From Desulfobacteraceae bacterium RAAP-1 (lineage in GTDB: Bacteria > Desulfobacterota > Desulfobacteria > Desulfobacterales > Desulfatirhabdiaceae): a DNA stretch of 64,000 nucleotides. The stretch lies in NCBI GenBank assembly GCA_001443525.1, contig LKPX01000003.1:20930-84929 (forward strand), read 5' to 3'. The notes beneath the pieces were generated by a model that worked only from the letters and a program-made list of their open reading frames with translations, was not told the origin of the DNA and made no database searches. A program made the translations under genes and the position numbers. Of the stretch, positions 26,676 through 34,753 are shown piece after piece (positions within the stretch are counted from its first letter, which is position 1; the number at the start of each line of letters is the position of its first letter).

Positions 26676-29182
26676 AAAAGCAACCGGATTCTGTTGTAAA
26701 ACGATCACTGTTTTCATGGGTTCTGCCAGGGAATGTTCACCTTCAAATTTTACTGGTGGCGCTGATCACGCTGACTGTCTTTGCACGAGTGCTGCCGCTG
26801 GAAATGCAGAAACGGATTGTGAATCAGGCGATTTCGCTGAGAAGACTGGATCTCCTTCTGTACTATTGTGGCATTTATCTGGTATCCGTTTTGCTGGCCA
26901 GTGGTCTGAAATATGTCATCGCCATGCTTCAGACCCGCATATCTGAAAATGTTCTGGCAAACATGCGCAAAGATTTGTTTGCGCATATTCTGACCCTGCC
27001 CTTGAATTTCTATCGAAAGGCCCAGCCGGGACTGGTGGTGTCCGCGCTGGTGACGGAGCTGACATCCGCCGGCGCCTTTGTCGGTCTGGCCATTTCATCT
27101 CCGACCATTAATATCCTGACGCTGCTGGCGTTCGCCGGTTATCTGATATACCTGAACCCGCTTTTGGCGGTTATTTCGCTCGGGATGTATCCGGTTATTC
27201 TGGTTATCATTCCGATACTTCAGAAAAAAGCCAATATTGCCAATAAAAAACGGGTGGACAGCACGCGTGTCATTTCCAGTCTCATCGGCGAGGCGATATC
27301 CGGAATCCATGAAATTCAGGGCAATGGTACATTCCGGATGGAAAACGGGCGATTTGGAAAAATTGTGGACCAGATGCGGCAGATACGGATCGGTTGGACG
27401 CTGTATAAGCAAGGAGTAAAGGTTACCAACAATTTCTTCGTCAGCCTTGGGCCTTTTGTGATCTTTATCCTCGGAGGCTACCTGGCCATGCATGGAAAGC
27501 TCGAACTGGGCGCTATGGTGGCTTTTTTGTCCGCACAGGAAAAACTGTATGACCCATGGAAAGAGCTGATCGATTTTTATCAGGTTTACATGGATGCCGT
27601 GGTCAGTTACAAACGCACCATGGAGTATTTTGACGTTCCGGCGGAATTTGCCATAGCCCCGGAGGGCCGGGATGCTTATCAGCTCGAACCCAGCATCGAC
27701 ATCAAAGATCTGTCCTATTTCACCGATACCGGCATTCAGTTGCTGGATAACATCAATATGAATCTGAAACCCGGTGAATCTTTGGCTCTGGTTGGCTTCT
27801 CGGGGAGTGGTAAAAGCACATTGGCGCTTTGTATCGGCCAGCTTTACAAATACTCGAGCGGCCACGTTCTGCTGGGAAACAAAGAAGTCAGTGAGCTGAC
27901 CAAAAAAGATATGGTGTATAATATGGGTTTTGTTTCTCAAAGCCCTTTTATTTTTTCCGGTTCCATTGAAGAAAATCTGATGTATTCGTGTGCGGCAATG
28001 TATGACAGCAAAGACAGCGCCGCAGAGATTCCGTCCCTGGATGATAAAATTGCGGTACTGCATCAGACAGGGCTTTTTGCGGATGTACTTCGATTCGGAC
28101 TCAATGCGATCCTGGATAAAACGCAGCAGGAACATCTGGCCGGTCGGGTAGTGCGTGTTCGTGAGAATTTTCATCGGGAATATGGTGAAAGGCTGGCGGA
28201 TTATGTAGAATTTTTCGATGAAAACAAGTATTTGCGCTATTCAAATGTCGCTGAAAATTTATTTTTAGGCGCTCCAAATGACCCTGCTTTTTCAGAAAAT
28301 CAATTACCGCGGAATTCCTATTTTCTGGAGCTGTTGGGGAAAGCGGATCTCATGATGCCGCTTTTGAGTCTGGGAGCGGAACTTTTGAAACAAACAACAG
28401 ATATATTGGGTAATTTGACTCCTGATCCGGTTTTTTTCCAGCAAAGCCCGATTTTCCTCGAAGAATGGGATGACGCCAGGCTTCTGGTAGAACGGTTGCG
28501 GCGGACCAAGCTGATGCAGTTGTCCGATGAGGACAGACATTTTTTGCTGAAAATTGCACTCCGGTTTACACCCGGCAGACATACCCTGGTAGCAATTCCG
28601 GGCATTCTTAAAGACCTCGTCCTGGAGGCGAGGGCGTTGATTCGGGAAAGTATCGGCAAGGATATGCCATCAGCGTTTTCATTTTACCAACTTTCCGATT
28701 ATATTTACTCCCAGACAATCATGAACAATATTCTGTTCGGACAAACCAAAACATCCAATCCCAAGGCGCTGGATATGATCGATCAGAGCATCATCCAGTT
28801 GATTATTGAAGAAGATTTCCTTGAAACCATCGTTGACATCGGGATGCAATTTCAGGTTGGCAGCAAGGGGGATAAACTTTCCGGCGGCCAGCGCCAAAAA
28901 CTGGCCATTGCCCGGACATTTCTCAAATCGCCCCGGATCATGATTATGGACGAAGCCACATCCGCCTTGGACAACAAGTCCCAGACACGCATCCAGAACC
29001 TTCTGGAAACGCGCTGGAAAGGAAAGTCCACACTGATATCGGTAGTACACCGTCTGGATATAATTAAAAATTATGACCGGGTTGCTGTCATGAAGGCGGG
29101 AAAAATCATCGAAACAGGGGCCTATCATGAACTCATTGACAAAAAAGGAGCCTTATATGAACTCGTCGGTGGAAAAAAGTGA
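26672..29182 (+). CDS. ABC exporter (TMD-NBD) with a ~250-residue insertion in the ATPase
   Basis: 836 residues. Residues 1-310 form a six-helix type IV exporter domain. The ATPase has Walker A GFSGSGKST (about 376-384) and a Q-loop 'VSQSPFIF' (about 421), but the signature LSGGQRQ is only at about 736, Walker B 'IMIMDEATSALD' at about 757 and the switch His at 'SVVHRLD'. About 310 residues separate Q-loop and signature where about 60 are usual. The post-Q-loop element occurs three times (SIEENLMYSC, YSNVAENLFLG, YSQTIMNNILFG), the last leading into normal sequence. The protein should dimerise and export an unknown substrate. It overlaps the cNMP-domain gene by 26 nt. Both ATP-site halves are complete, so it is probably active. 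Confidence 0.9.
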   Translation: MKKQPDSVVKRSLFSWVLPGNVHLQILLVALITLTVFARVLPLEMQKRIVNQAISLRRLDLLLYYCGIYLVSVLLASGLKYVIAMLQTRISENVLANMRKDLFAHILTLPLNFYRKAQPGLVVSALVTELTSAGAFVGLAISSPTINILTLLAFAGYLIYLNPLLAVISLGMYPVILVIIPILQKKANIANKKRVDSTRVISSLIGEAISGIHEIQGNGTFRMENGRFGKIVDQMRQIRIGWTLYKQGVKVTNNFFVSLGPFVIFILGGYLAMHGKLELGAMVAFLSAQEKLYDPWKELIDFYQVYMDAVVSYKRTMEYFDVPAEFAIAPEGRDAYQLEPSIDIKDLSYFTDTGIQLLDNINMNLKPGESLALVGFSGSGKSTLALCIGQLYKYSSGHVLLGNKEVSELTKKDMVYNMGFVSQSPFIFSGSIEENLMYSCAAMYDSKDSAAEIPSLDDKIAVLHQTGLFADVLRFGLNAILDKTQQEHLAGRVVRVRENFHREYGERLADYVEFFDENKYLRYSNVAENLFLGAPNDPAFSENQLPRNSYFLELLGKADLMMPLLSLGAELLKQTTDILGNLTPDPVFFQQSPIFLEEWDDARLLVERLRRTKLMQLSDEDRHFLLKIALRFTPGRHTLVAIPGILKDLVLEARALIRESIGKDMPSAFSFYQLSDYIYSQTIMNNILFGQTKTSNPKALDMIDQSIIQLIIEEDFLETIVDIGMQFQVGSKGDKLSGGQRQKLAIARTFLKSPRIMIMDEATSALDNKSQTRIQNLLETRWKGKSTLISVVHRLDIIKNYDRVAVMKAGKIIETGAYHELIDKKGALYELVGGKK

Positions 29183-29684
29183 ACCATGTCAGGTCTGTGA
29201 GTTTCAGGAAAATCTGAATATCCTCAGAGATATATATTTTTTCTCTGTACTTCCCCTCGAAGTATTAAAGGTGTTTGCCTATTTGTGTACTCGCGAAAAA
29301 TTCAAAACCGGGGATTACCTTTTTACACAGGATGATGATGACGGGCAGGCGTTCTTTTTTATTTCCGGTCAGGCGGAATTGATCCGTACAGACAATGGTG
29401 TCGATGAAACCATCCGCACCTATGATACCGGAGATTTTTCGGGCGCTTTGTCACTGCTGAGCAACATTCGCAGGCTGTTTTCCCTGAAAGCCACATCTCC
29501 CGTGATCTGTTTGATTTTAAACCGTGAAAAATTCATTCACACCATGGATCAGCACCCTCAATACATGGGCAGCGTATTTCAGGCGATTATTGAAAAAATT
29601 CATGACTGGGAGGAAATGTTTATTCTTGAACGTTCTACGGGATGCAATGCATGCAGACGAAAAATTGGGGTCAGCTTGATATAA
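29157..29684 (+). CDS. Cyclic nucleotide-binding-fold protein
   Basis: 175 residues from ATG 29157 (AAAGGAG upstream, inside the ABC gene). Residues about 30-150 form a cNMP-binding beta-barrel ('FKTGDYLFTQDDDDGQAFFF', 'GQAELIRTDNG'). The phosphate-binding cassette reads 'GDFSGALSLLSNIRRLFSL': the Glu of the usual FGE is replaced by Ala, while Arg-Arg remains, so cAMP/cGMP binding is doubtful. The C-terminus has two Cys pairs' worth of residues in 'TGCNACRR'. There is no DNA-binding domain. It likely senses or relays a signal to the exporter or the STAS protein. Confidence 0.85.
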   Translation: MNSSVEKSEPCQVCEFQENLNILRDIYFFSVLPLEVLKVFAYLCTREKFKTGDYLFTQDDDDGQAFFFISGQAELIRTDNGVDETIRTYDTGDFSGALSLLSNIRRLFSLKATSPVICLILNREKFIHTMDQHPQYMGSVFQAIIEKIHDWEEMFILERSTGCNACRRKIGVSLI

Positions 29685-29700
29685 TCGCTAAGGATTACGC

Positions 29701-30039
29701 ATGGATATTGTCGAAAGAACACAGAATCACATAACGGTTTTCAGTATATCCGGAAGGCTTGACTCGAGCTCTTCCCAAGAGTTTGACAAGCGCATTGTTC
29801 TGGCGATGGGAAATGGTGTCCGGAACATTGTTGTGGACTGCCAGAAACTGGATTACATCACCAGTGCAGGGCTTCGGGTGATCGTTAAAACCGCTAAAAA
29901 ACTCTCGCCTGAAAATGGCAAAATAATCCTGTGCTCCATGGCAGATTATGTGAAAGAGGTGTTTGAAATTGCTGGGTTCGATGCTTTCCTTCCCATTGTA
30001 CCCACCATCGAGGAGGCGTTGGAGATGGCAGGCCGATAA
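29701..30039 (+). CDS. STAS-domain protein (anti-sigma factor antagonist-like)
   Basis: 112 residues, a single STAS domain in the SpoIIAA/RsbV class. The phosphorylation site region 'LDYITSAGLRVI' contains Ser55, which aligns with the regulatory Ser of SpoIIAA; 'SISGRLDSSSSQEFDK' is the N-terminal strand. In known systems it binds an anti-sigma kinase when unphosphorylated. No cognate kinase or sigma factor lies nearby; the gene follows the exporter/cNMP pair by 16 nt, so it may regulate transport or act with a partner elsewhere. Confidence 0.9.
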   Translation: MDIVERTQNHITVFSISGRLDSSSSQEFDKRIVLAMGNGVRNIVVDCQKLDYITSAGLRVIVKTAKKLSPENGKIILCSMADYVKEVFEIAGFDAFLPIVPTIEEALEMAGR

Positions 30040-30051
30040 TAACAGCCGGGG

Positions 30052-30378
30052 TCAATACCAGGAGTCATAATACCGGATGCCAACTTCATATACGGAAGGA
30101 TTTCGGGGCGCGGGCTTGCACCATTTAACCTCCGCCAGTGTGGTTTGTCTCATTTCATCGGATAGATTGGACGGATGTGCGATGCGCTTGTAGTTTTTGG
30201 TCCGGATGATCACCGGAGCACCTGGGTAATAAGCCGTATCGGATATCAGATACATGCCGTCCCTGCTGCAATTGACGACTCTGGCTGCGGACCAGTCCAA
30301 CATGTTGAAGTTGGCGCAAAGCACTGAACCTTCAAGATCGGAACGACTGTCATGTCTTTTTTCGTCTGCATTTTCCAT
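30052..30378 (-). CDS. PilZ-domain protein (candidate c-di-GMP receptor)
   Basis: 108 residues from ATG 30378, chosen for AAGGAGG 7 nt upstream; the frame continues upstream without conservation. The N-terminal 'KRHDSRSDLEG' gives the RxxxR motif and 'VNCSRDGMYLIS' the (D/N)xSxxG motif of c-di-GMP-binding PilZ domains. It is a single-domain protein, presumably a cytoplasmic c-di-GMP effector. Convergent to the STAS gene with only 12 nt between. Confidence 0.85.
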   Translation of the reverse strand: MENADEKRHDSRSDLEGSVLCANFNMLDWSAARVVNCSRDGMYLISDTAYYPGAPVIIRTKNYKRIAHPSNLSDEMRQTTLAEVKWCKPAPRNPSVYEVGIRYYDSWY

Positions 30379-30673
30379 ATGGCACCTCCTTTTGAGGCAG
30401 AAAATTCCTTTTTCTGAAAGAGCAAGGAACGAACCGCACATAGCTTGGAATTCTCAGGACAGGTTTACAACGAGCCTGAAGTTTCGGGAAGTTTTGAAGC
30501 AACAAGACAAAATGTTCCGGCCCGTGGCAAGAGTAAAGCCGTAATCGAATATCAGAATGGAAAACAGATCAGAGTGTGATAACGCAGAATTCACAAAAAC
30601 TTGACATAAAATACACCTATGTTTCTATATATTGATATTAACCATTGATGTCCATTTGTCAAGGGAGAAGTGG

Positions 30674-30714
30674 TTTTTACGAAGTCGTCTGAAATTCGAC
30701 TTTTTACCATGGAA
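30674..30714. repeat. Partial right end of the MITE-like element
   Basis: TTTTTACGAAGTCGTCTGAAATTCGACTTTTTAC matches the last 45 bases of the full elements apart from a few changes. The final bases diverge (CCATGG in place of GAGGGC) and no left end is present. Confidence 0.6.
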
Positions 30715-30872
30715 ACACTTAGGGATATGGAAGAATACTAAATTACCGTTTATGTCGTTTCAATACAACCATAACAGCTTGTAATACATATGAAGATATT
30801 GAATTTAAACGGTAAATTTATAATTTCATTATCCCTTAGATATTAAAAAAAACAACCACCCTGTCTGCTTGG

Positions 30873-31013
30873 CACTGGTCCCGTTGAATGGGACACAACT
30901 TACACCGTCACCGGAATCATGAAGATATACTCCTTTTGCCAGTCTGGAAAAGCCCATGGCAAACCTCAAACAAGAGGTTGCCATTTATGGCATCCCATTC
31001 AACTGAACCAGTA
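30873..31013. repeat. Imperfect long inverted repeat
   Basis: CACTGGTCCCGTTGAATGGGAC (30873-30894) is mirrored by ATCCCATTCAACTGAACCAGT (about 30992-31012) with a few mismatches. Inside lies a smaller hairpin, ACCTC-AAACAA-GAGGT (about 30964-30979). It could be the two ends of a decayed element or a structured RNA; there is no T-run after it. Confidence 0.45.
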
Positions 31014-31207
31014 GCTAAATTTTTCTGACGTTTTTAAAAACAAAAGATTATCAGACTGTTTGTACCCAGCATCATGAATATGATATGGTATGTTCAACAG
31101 GATATGAAAAACAAGACCAAAGAAGTGATGATCTCTGGCAAAAAAGTGTGAAATATGACGGTGCAGATATCCGCCCGGTCATTTCAGCGTGTCCGCAAGG
31201 TGAGATG

Positions 31208-31813
31208 ATGATAGAAAAGTTCAATATTTTATTTTTTCAATGGATCCATAATGGAGCAGGCCAGCAGCCGATACTGGACAAAGCAGCCGTTTTCTGCGCG
31301 GTATGCGGACCCTATGTGCTGGGCGTTGTTCTTGTCCTGCTGTGGTTTTTCTCAAATATGGCGCAAAAAATCTCTTTGCTGGAGGCCACCGAAGCCGGCT
31401 TTATCGGCCTGGGCATCAACCAGATGATCGGCCTTTTTTATTTCCACCCCAGGCCTTTTATGGACGGACTCTGTACTTCTCTGATTTCGCACATTCCAGA
31501 AACATCGTTTCCCAGTGATCATGTCAGCCTTTTGACGGCGGTATCGGGATATGTGTTATTTTTCAGCCGCCGGCGTATATCAGGAGCCTTGTTATGGGGC
31601 ATCACCTGTCTGACGGCGTGGGCAAGGGTGTACACAGGTCTTCATTTCCCGTTGGATGTCCTCGGCGCTATCATGGTCGGGGTCATCGGCATCGGGAGCG
31701 TCAGGCAGCTCAAAACGTGGTTTTATCCCGTCAATGAACGACTTTTTCAAATTTACGACAGACTGGCGTCGGGAATTTCCTTGTATTTTCATTCCTCTAA
31801 TCCGGCCCGGTGA
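31208..31813 (+). CDS. PAP2-family membrane phosphatase
   Basis: 201 residues from ATG 31208 (AAGGTG 5 nt upstream; ATG 31205 is adjacent). Five to six membrane helices and the three phosphatase motifs: 'HPRPF', 'PETSFPSDHVS' and 'ARVYTGLHFPLDVLG'. It resembles BcrC/YbjG undecaprenyl-diphosphatases, which recycle the lipid carrier for peptidoglycan and polysaccharides at the outer face of the inner membrane. It is followed at once by a second PAP2 gene, so the two likely act on related lipids. Confidence 0.88.
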   Translation: MIEKFNILFFQWIHNGAGQQPILDKAAVFCAVCGPYVLGVVLVLLWFFSNMAQKISLLEATEAGFIGLGINQMIGLFYFHPRPFMDGLCTSLISHIPETSFPSDHVSLLTAVSGYVLFFSRRRISGALLWGITCLTAWARVYTGLHFPLDVLGAIMVGVIGIGSVRQLKTWFYPVNERLFQIYDRLASGISLYFHSSNPAR

Positions 31814-31818
31814 TATTC

Positions 31819-33933
31819 ATGGACATTTTTCACAAACTGCTGCAATTTATCTTTCATAATTCTCACATGGCCTACAGCTTTATCTTCCTGGTGTCTCTCT
31901 CGGAATCTCTGGCGGTGATCGGTCTCTTGATTCCGGGAACGGTGGTCATGTTCGGTATCGGGGCTGTGGTGGCTTCGGGCAGTATCGGTCTGATGCCGAC
32001 AATGATTGCCGCCATTACCGGCGCTATTGTTGGTGATGGCATCAGCTACTGGCTCGGTCATCACTACCATCAGGGCCTTAAAAAAATGTGGCCTTTTAAC
32101 TGCTATCCACAAATGCTGATAAAAGGCGAACATTTTTTCCATCGGCATGGCAGTAAAAGCGTGCTGCTGGGCCGTTTTGTCGGACCGGTACGTCCGGTTA
32201 TTCCTGTTATCGCCGGAATGCTCGGCATGAATCCGCCACAGTTTTACGTTGTCAACGTACTTTCGGCCATCGGCTGGGCCATTGCTTATATCATACCGGG
32301 CGTCCTGTTCGGTACGTCGCTGGCGGTAGCCGGCGCGGTCAGCACCCGACTGGTCGTACTGATTCTTCTCGTTTCGGTTATCATATGGGGATTTGTCTGG
32401 CTGAGCCGCAGACTGCTGATGATGATAGGCCATCACGGCCCTCTCTGGTTTGATTCCCTGCACGAATGGATCGACTCGAATAAGCCTGCCGACGGATTGA
32501 TGAAACCTGTCAAACGATTCTTCACCTTCTTGTTTCTGCATCAGAAGGGTGAGGAAATTCTCATGGCGATGCTGGTTCTGACGTTTTTTTTCGCAGGCTG
32601 GGGGTTTTTAGGCGTTTTGCAAAACGTACTATCCGGTGATCCGCTGGCTATGACGGATGAAGCTGTCTATCATTTTTTTCAATCGCTGCGAACCCCTTGG
32701 GCGGATCACATTCTGGTGGCTGTCACAGAACTGGGGGATTCGCCGGTAAACCTGTGCATTACTGGCGCCATATTGGTCCTGCTGCTCAATAAACGCTGCT
32801 ACAGAACAGCGGCATATTGGCTTTTCACCATCATCGGCGGCTCGATCGGTATTCAACTGCTGAAATGGCTCCTGCATCTGCCCAGACCTGTCGCGCTGTA
32901 TCACGGCATTTCCGCTTACGGGTTCCCCAGCGGCCATACCACCATGAGCGCCATTCTTTACGGATTTCTCGCCATCCTGATAGCACGCCGGCAGTCCAAC
33001 GTTCTGCGCTGGAGACTTTTTACCGGCGTTTTCATGATCTCTTTCGCCATTGCATTTTCACGGATATATCTGGGGGCGCACTGGCTTTCGGATGTTCTGG
33101 GAGGTTTTCTGATGGGCACCGGCTGGGCCGCTTTAGCAGGGATCGCTTACCTGAAAGGTCCTGCAGAAGCGGTTCCCCGACGGATGCTGGGCTTTGTCGC
33201 TCTGGGCGTTATTGCTATCGTGGGGGTCTGGCACATCACGCAGCGCTATGAAAAAGACATCGTATTTTATGCGCCTCATTATACCACGGCATCCATATCG
33301 TTTGAAAACTGGATAGAAAATGGCTGGAGCGAGCTTCCCGAATGCCGGATCGATCTTGAAGGGGAACCGGATCAGCCGCTTACCGTTCAATGGGCCGGCC
33401 CCCCTCACGATCTGGCGGCATATCTGATTTCAAACGGGTGGCGTCAACCACCACCAATGAACCTTGCCAATTTTCTGCGGATGCTGTCGCCTGACACCCC
33501 GTTGTCACGTCTTCCCATCCTGCCGCGGCTTCACGATGGACGGTTTGACTGCATGCACATTGTTCGTCAGGTCGGCAAACAGCGCTGGACGCTGCGGCTG
33601 TGGCCTTCGGATTTTGTAATCACCGGCGGCAACACACCTATTTTTCTGGGAACTATCGAAATTCAGGACCAACACCAGATGGCCGGTATGATCATCACAG
33701 CCAGAGACACCGGCAATTATGACGTTCCGCTGGACGATCTGACCCAGATATTGAGCTCCGAAAAACGGTTTGCCCTGGAGTCGGTCTGCAGAACCGGAAA
33801 CACCGTTCAGGGAGGTCTCGGTTCAGAATGCCCCAACTGGAACGGACGGACGCTGCTGATGTGGGATCGCCTGTTGCTGGGGGCCGGGTCTCAGCCGGCA
33901 TCCGTTGAGGGTAAAGGGGCGCAAACCCGATGA
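31819..33933 (+). CDS. DedA-PAP2-LssY-like fusion membrane protein
   Basis: 704 residues from ATG 31819 (GGTGA upstream), 5 nt after the PAP2 gene. Residues 1-200 form a DedA/SNARE-associated domain ('SESLAVIGLLIPGTVVMFG', 'GRFVGPVRPVIPVIAGM'). Residues about 255-455 form a PAP2 phosphatase ('HLPRPVALY', 'GFPSGHTTMSA', 'FSRIYLGAHWLSDVLGG'). The last 200 residues resemble the LssY C-terminal domain. DedA proteins flip undecaprenyl phosphate or phospholipids and PAP2 removes phosphate, so one chain may couple lipid-carrier hydrolysis and return. The C-terminal domain has no known role. Confidence 0.88.
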   Translation: MDIFHKLLQFIFHNSHMAYSFIFLVSLSESLAVIGLLIPGTVVMFGIGAVVASGSIGLMPTMIAAITGAIVGDGISYWLGHHYHQGLKKMWPFNCYPQMLIKGEHFFHRHGSKSVLLGRFVGPVRPVIPVIAGMLGMNPPQFYVVNVLSAIGWAIAYIIPGVLFGTSLAVAGAVSTRLVVLILLVSVIIWGFVWLSRRLLMMIGHHGPLWFDSLHEWIDSNKPADGLMKPVKRFFTFLFLHQKGEEILMAMLVLTFFFAGWGFLGVLQNVLSGDPLAMTDEAVYHFFQSLRTPWADHILVAVTELGDSPVNLCITGAILVLLLNKRCYRTAAYWLFTIIGGSIGIQLLKWLLHLPRPVALYHGISAYGFPSGHTTMSAILYGFLAILIARRQSNVLRWRLFTGVFMISFAIAFSRIYLGAHWLSDVLGGFLMGTGWAALAGIAYLKGPAEAVPRRMLGFVALGVIAIVGVWHITQRYEKDIVFYAPHYTTASISFENWIENGWSELPECRIDLEGEPDQPLTVQWAGPPHDLAAYLISNGWRQPPPMNLANFLRMLSPDTPLSRLPILPRLHDGRFDCMHIVRQVGKQRWTLRLWPSDFVITGGNTPIFLGTIEIQDQHQMAGMIITARDTGNYDVPLDDLTQILSSEKRFALESVCRTGNTVQGGLGSECPNWNGRTLLMWDRLLLGAGSQPASVEGKGAQTR

Positions 33934-33973
33934 AATCAATCCATGGGCATCTCTATGAATTCACAGGAACCGT

Positions 33974-34753
33974 ATGAATATTAACGTCTCGTTCGATCCG
34001 CTGCGGACACTGGGGATTCCTGCAATTCCTCTTAAACCCGATCACTGGATCCGCCGGCGGGATATTGTGCTGGCCGCAGACTGGGTGCTGTTTCCGGAAT
34101 ACTGGCAGGCCAACACGCTGGTATATGGCTGGAAAAAACGGATTTTCCCCAGTATCGCCAGCTTTCATCTGGGGCATGACAAGGTGGAGATGACCCGGAT
34201 ATTCCAGGCGATATGTCCGGACAATACGCCGGAAACACTGATTCTGGCTGCCACGGAAACCGCTGTCGAACAGATACTGGATGAATTTTCATTTCCGTTT
34301 GTCGCCAAGGAAATCAGAAATTCAATGGGGCAGGGAGTATATCTCATCAAAAACCGTATGGACTTTCTGAAGTACGCCCGAAACGCTGCGGTGTTATATG
34401 TCCAGGAATATCTGCCCATCACCCGGGATATGCGGCTGGTGCTGGTCGGCGATTCTGTGGTGGCGGGATATTGGCGCAAAGCCGCTCCCGGGCAATTTCA
34501 CAACAACGTGTCGTGCGGGGCCGTCGTGAGCTTCGACGGCGTCCCTGATGGCGCGGTGCGCCTGGTGGAAAGTTTTGCCAGGGCAACCGGCGTCGATCAC
34601 GCGGGGTTTGACGTGGCTGAGGTCGAAGGGCATTTTTATTTTCTCGAGTTCAATATCCGCTGCGGAACCCGTGCGCTGACGGATCATGGTATTACGCTCA
34701 ATTCGTGGATATATGCCTGGCTGACGGCTTCACAGCGTCACGCCATGTCATGA
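33974..34753 (+). CDS. ATP-grasp ligase, RimK-like
   Basis: 259 residues. 'PFVAKEIRNSMGQGVYLI' is the ATP-binding Lys and Gly-rich loop and 'FYFLEFNIRCGTRALTDHG' the metal-binding Glu/Asn region of the ATP-grasp fold. The N-terminal pre-ATP-grasp part is short. Such enzymes join a carboxylate to an amine or thiol through an acyl-phosphate. Substrate unknown; no obvious peptide substrate gene is near. Its last 6 bases overlap the convergent gene at 34748. Confidence 0.82.
   Translation: MNINVSFDPLRTLGIPAIPLKPDHWIRRRDIVLAADWVLFPEYWQANTLVYGWKKRIFPSIASFHLGHDKVEMTRIFQAICPDNTPETLILAATETAVEQILDEFSFPFVAKEIRNSMGQGVYLIKNRMDFLKYARNAAVLYVQEYLPITRDMRLVLVGDSVVAGYWRKAAPGQFHNNVSCGAVVSFDGVPDGAVRLVESFARATGVDHAGFDVAEVEGHFYFLEFNIRCGTRALTDHGITLNSWIYAWLTASQRHAMS

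Larger units (their letters stand above)
30379..31207. other. 830-base intergenic region with degenerate elements
   Basis: The longest non-coding gap in the window. It contains a short possible ORF (30445-30579), a TTGACA box at 30601 with a weak TCTATA 17 nt later, a partial MITE end (30674-30714) and a large inverted repeat (30873-31013). It is AT-rich compared with neighbouring genes. I see no convincing full-length gene before the PAP2 gene. Confidence 0.5.

Noticed and set aside
27095..28174. 359-codon open frame on the minus strand opposite the ABC exporter
   Set aside because: Opposite strand has complete ABC motifs; the antisense product has no recognisable features.
30601..30629. 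TTGACA-17-TCTATA as promoter of a small RNA
   Set aside because: The -10 half is weak and no terminator or conserved RNA follows.
31085..31207. Longer N-terminus for the PAP2 protein
   Set aside because: The extension is hydrophilic and unlike the family; AAGGTG sits just before ATG 31208.
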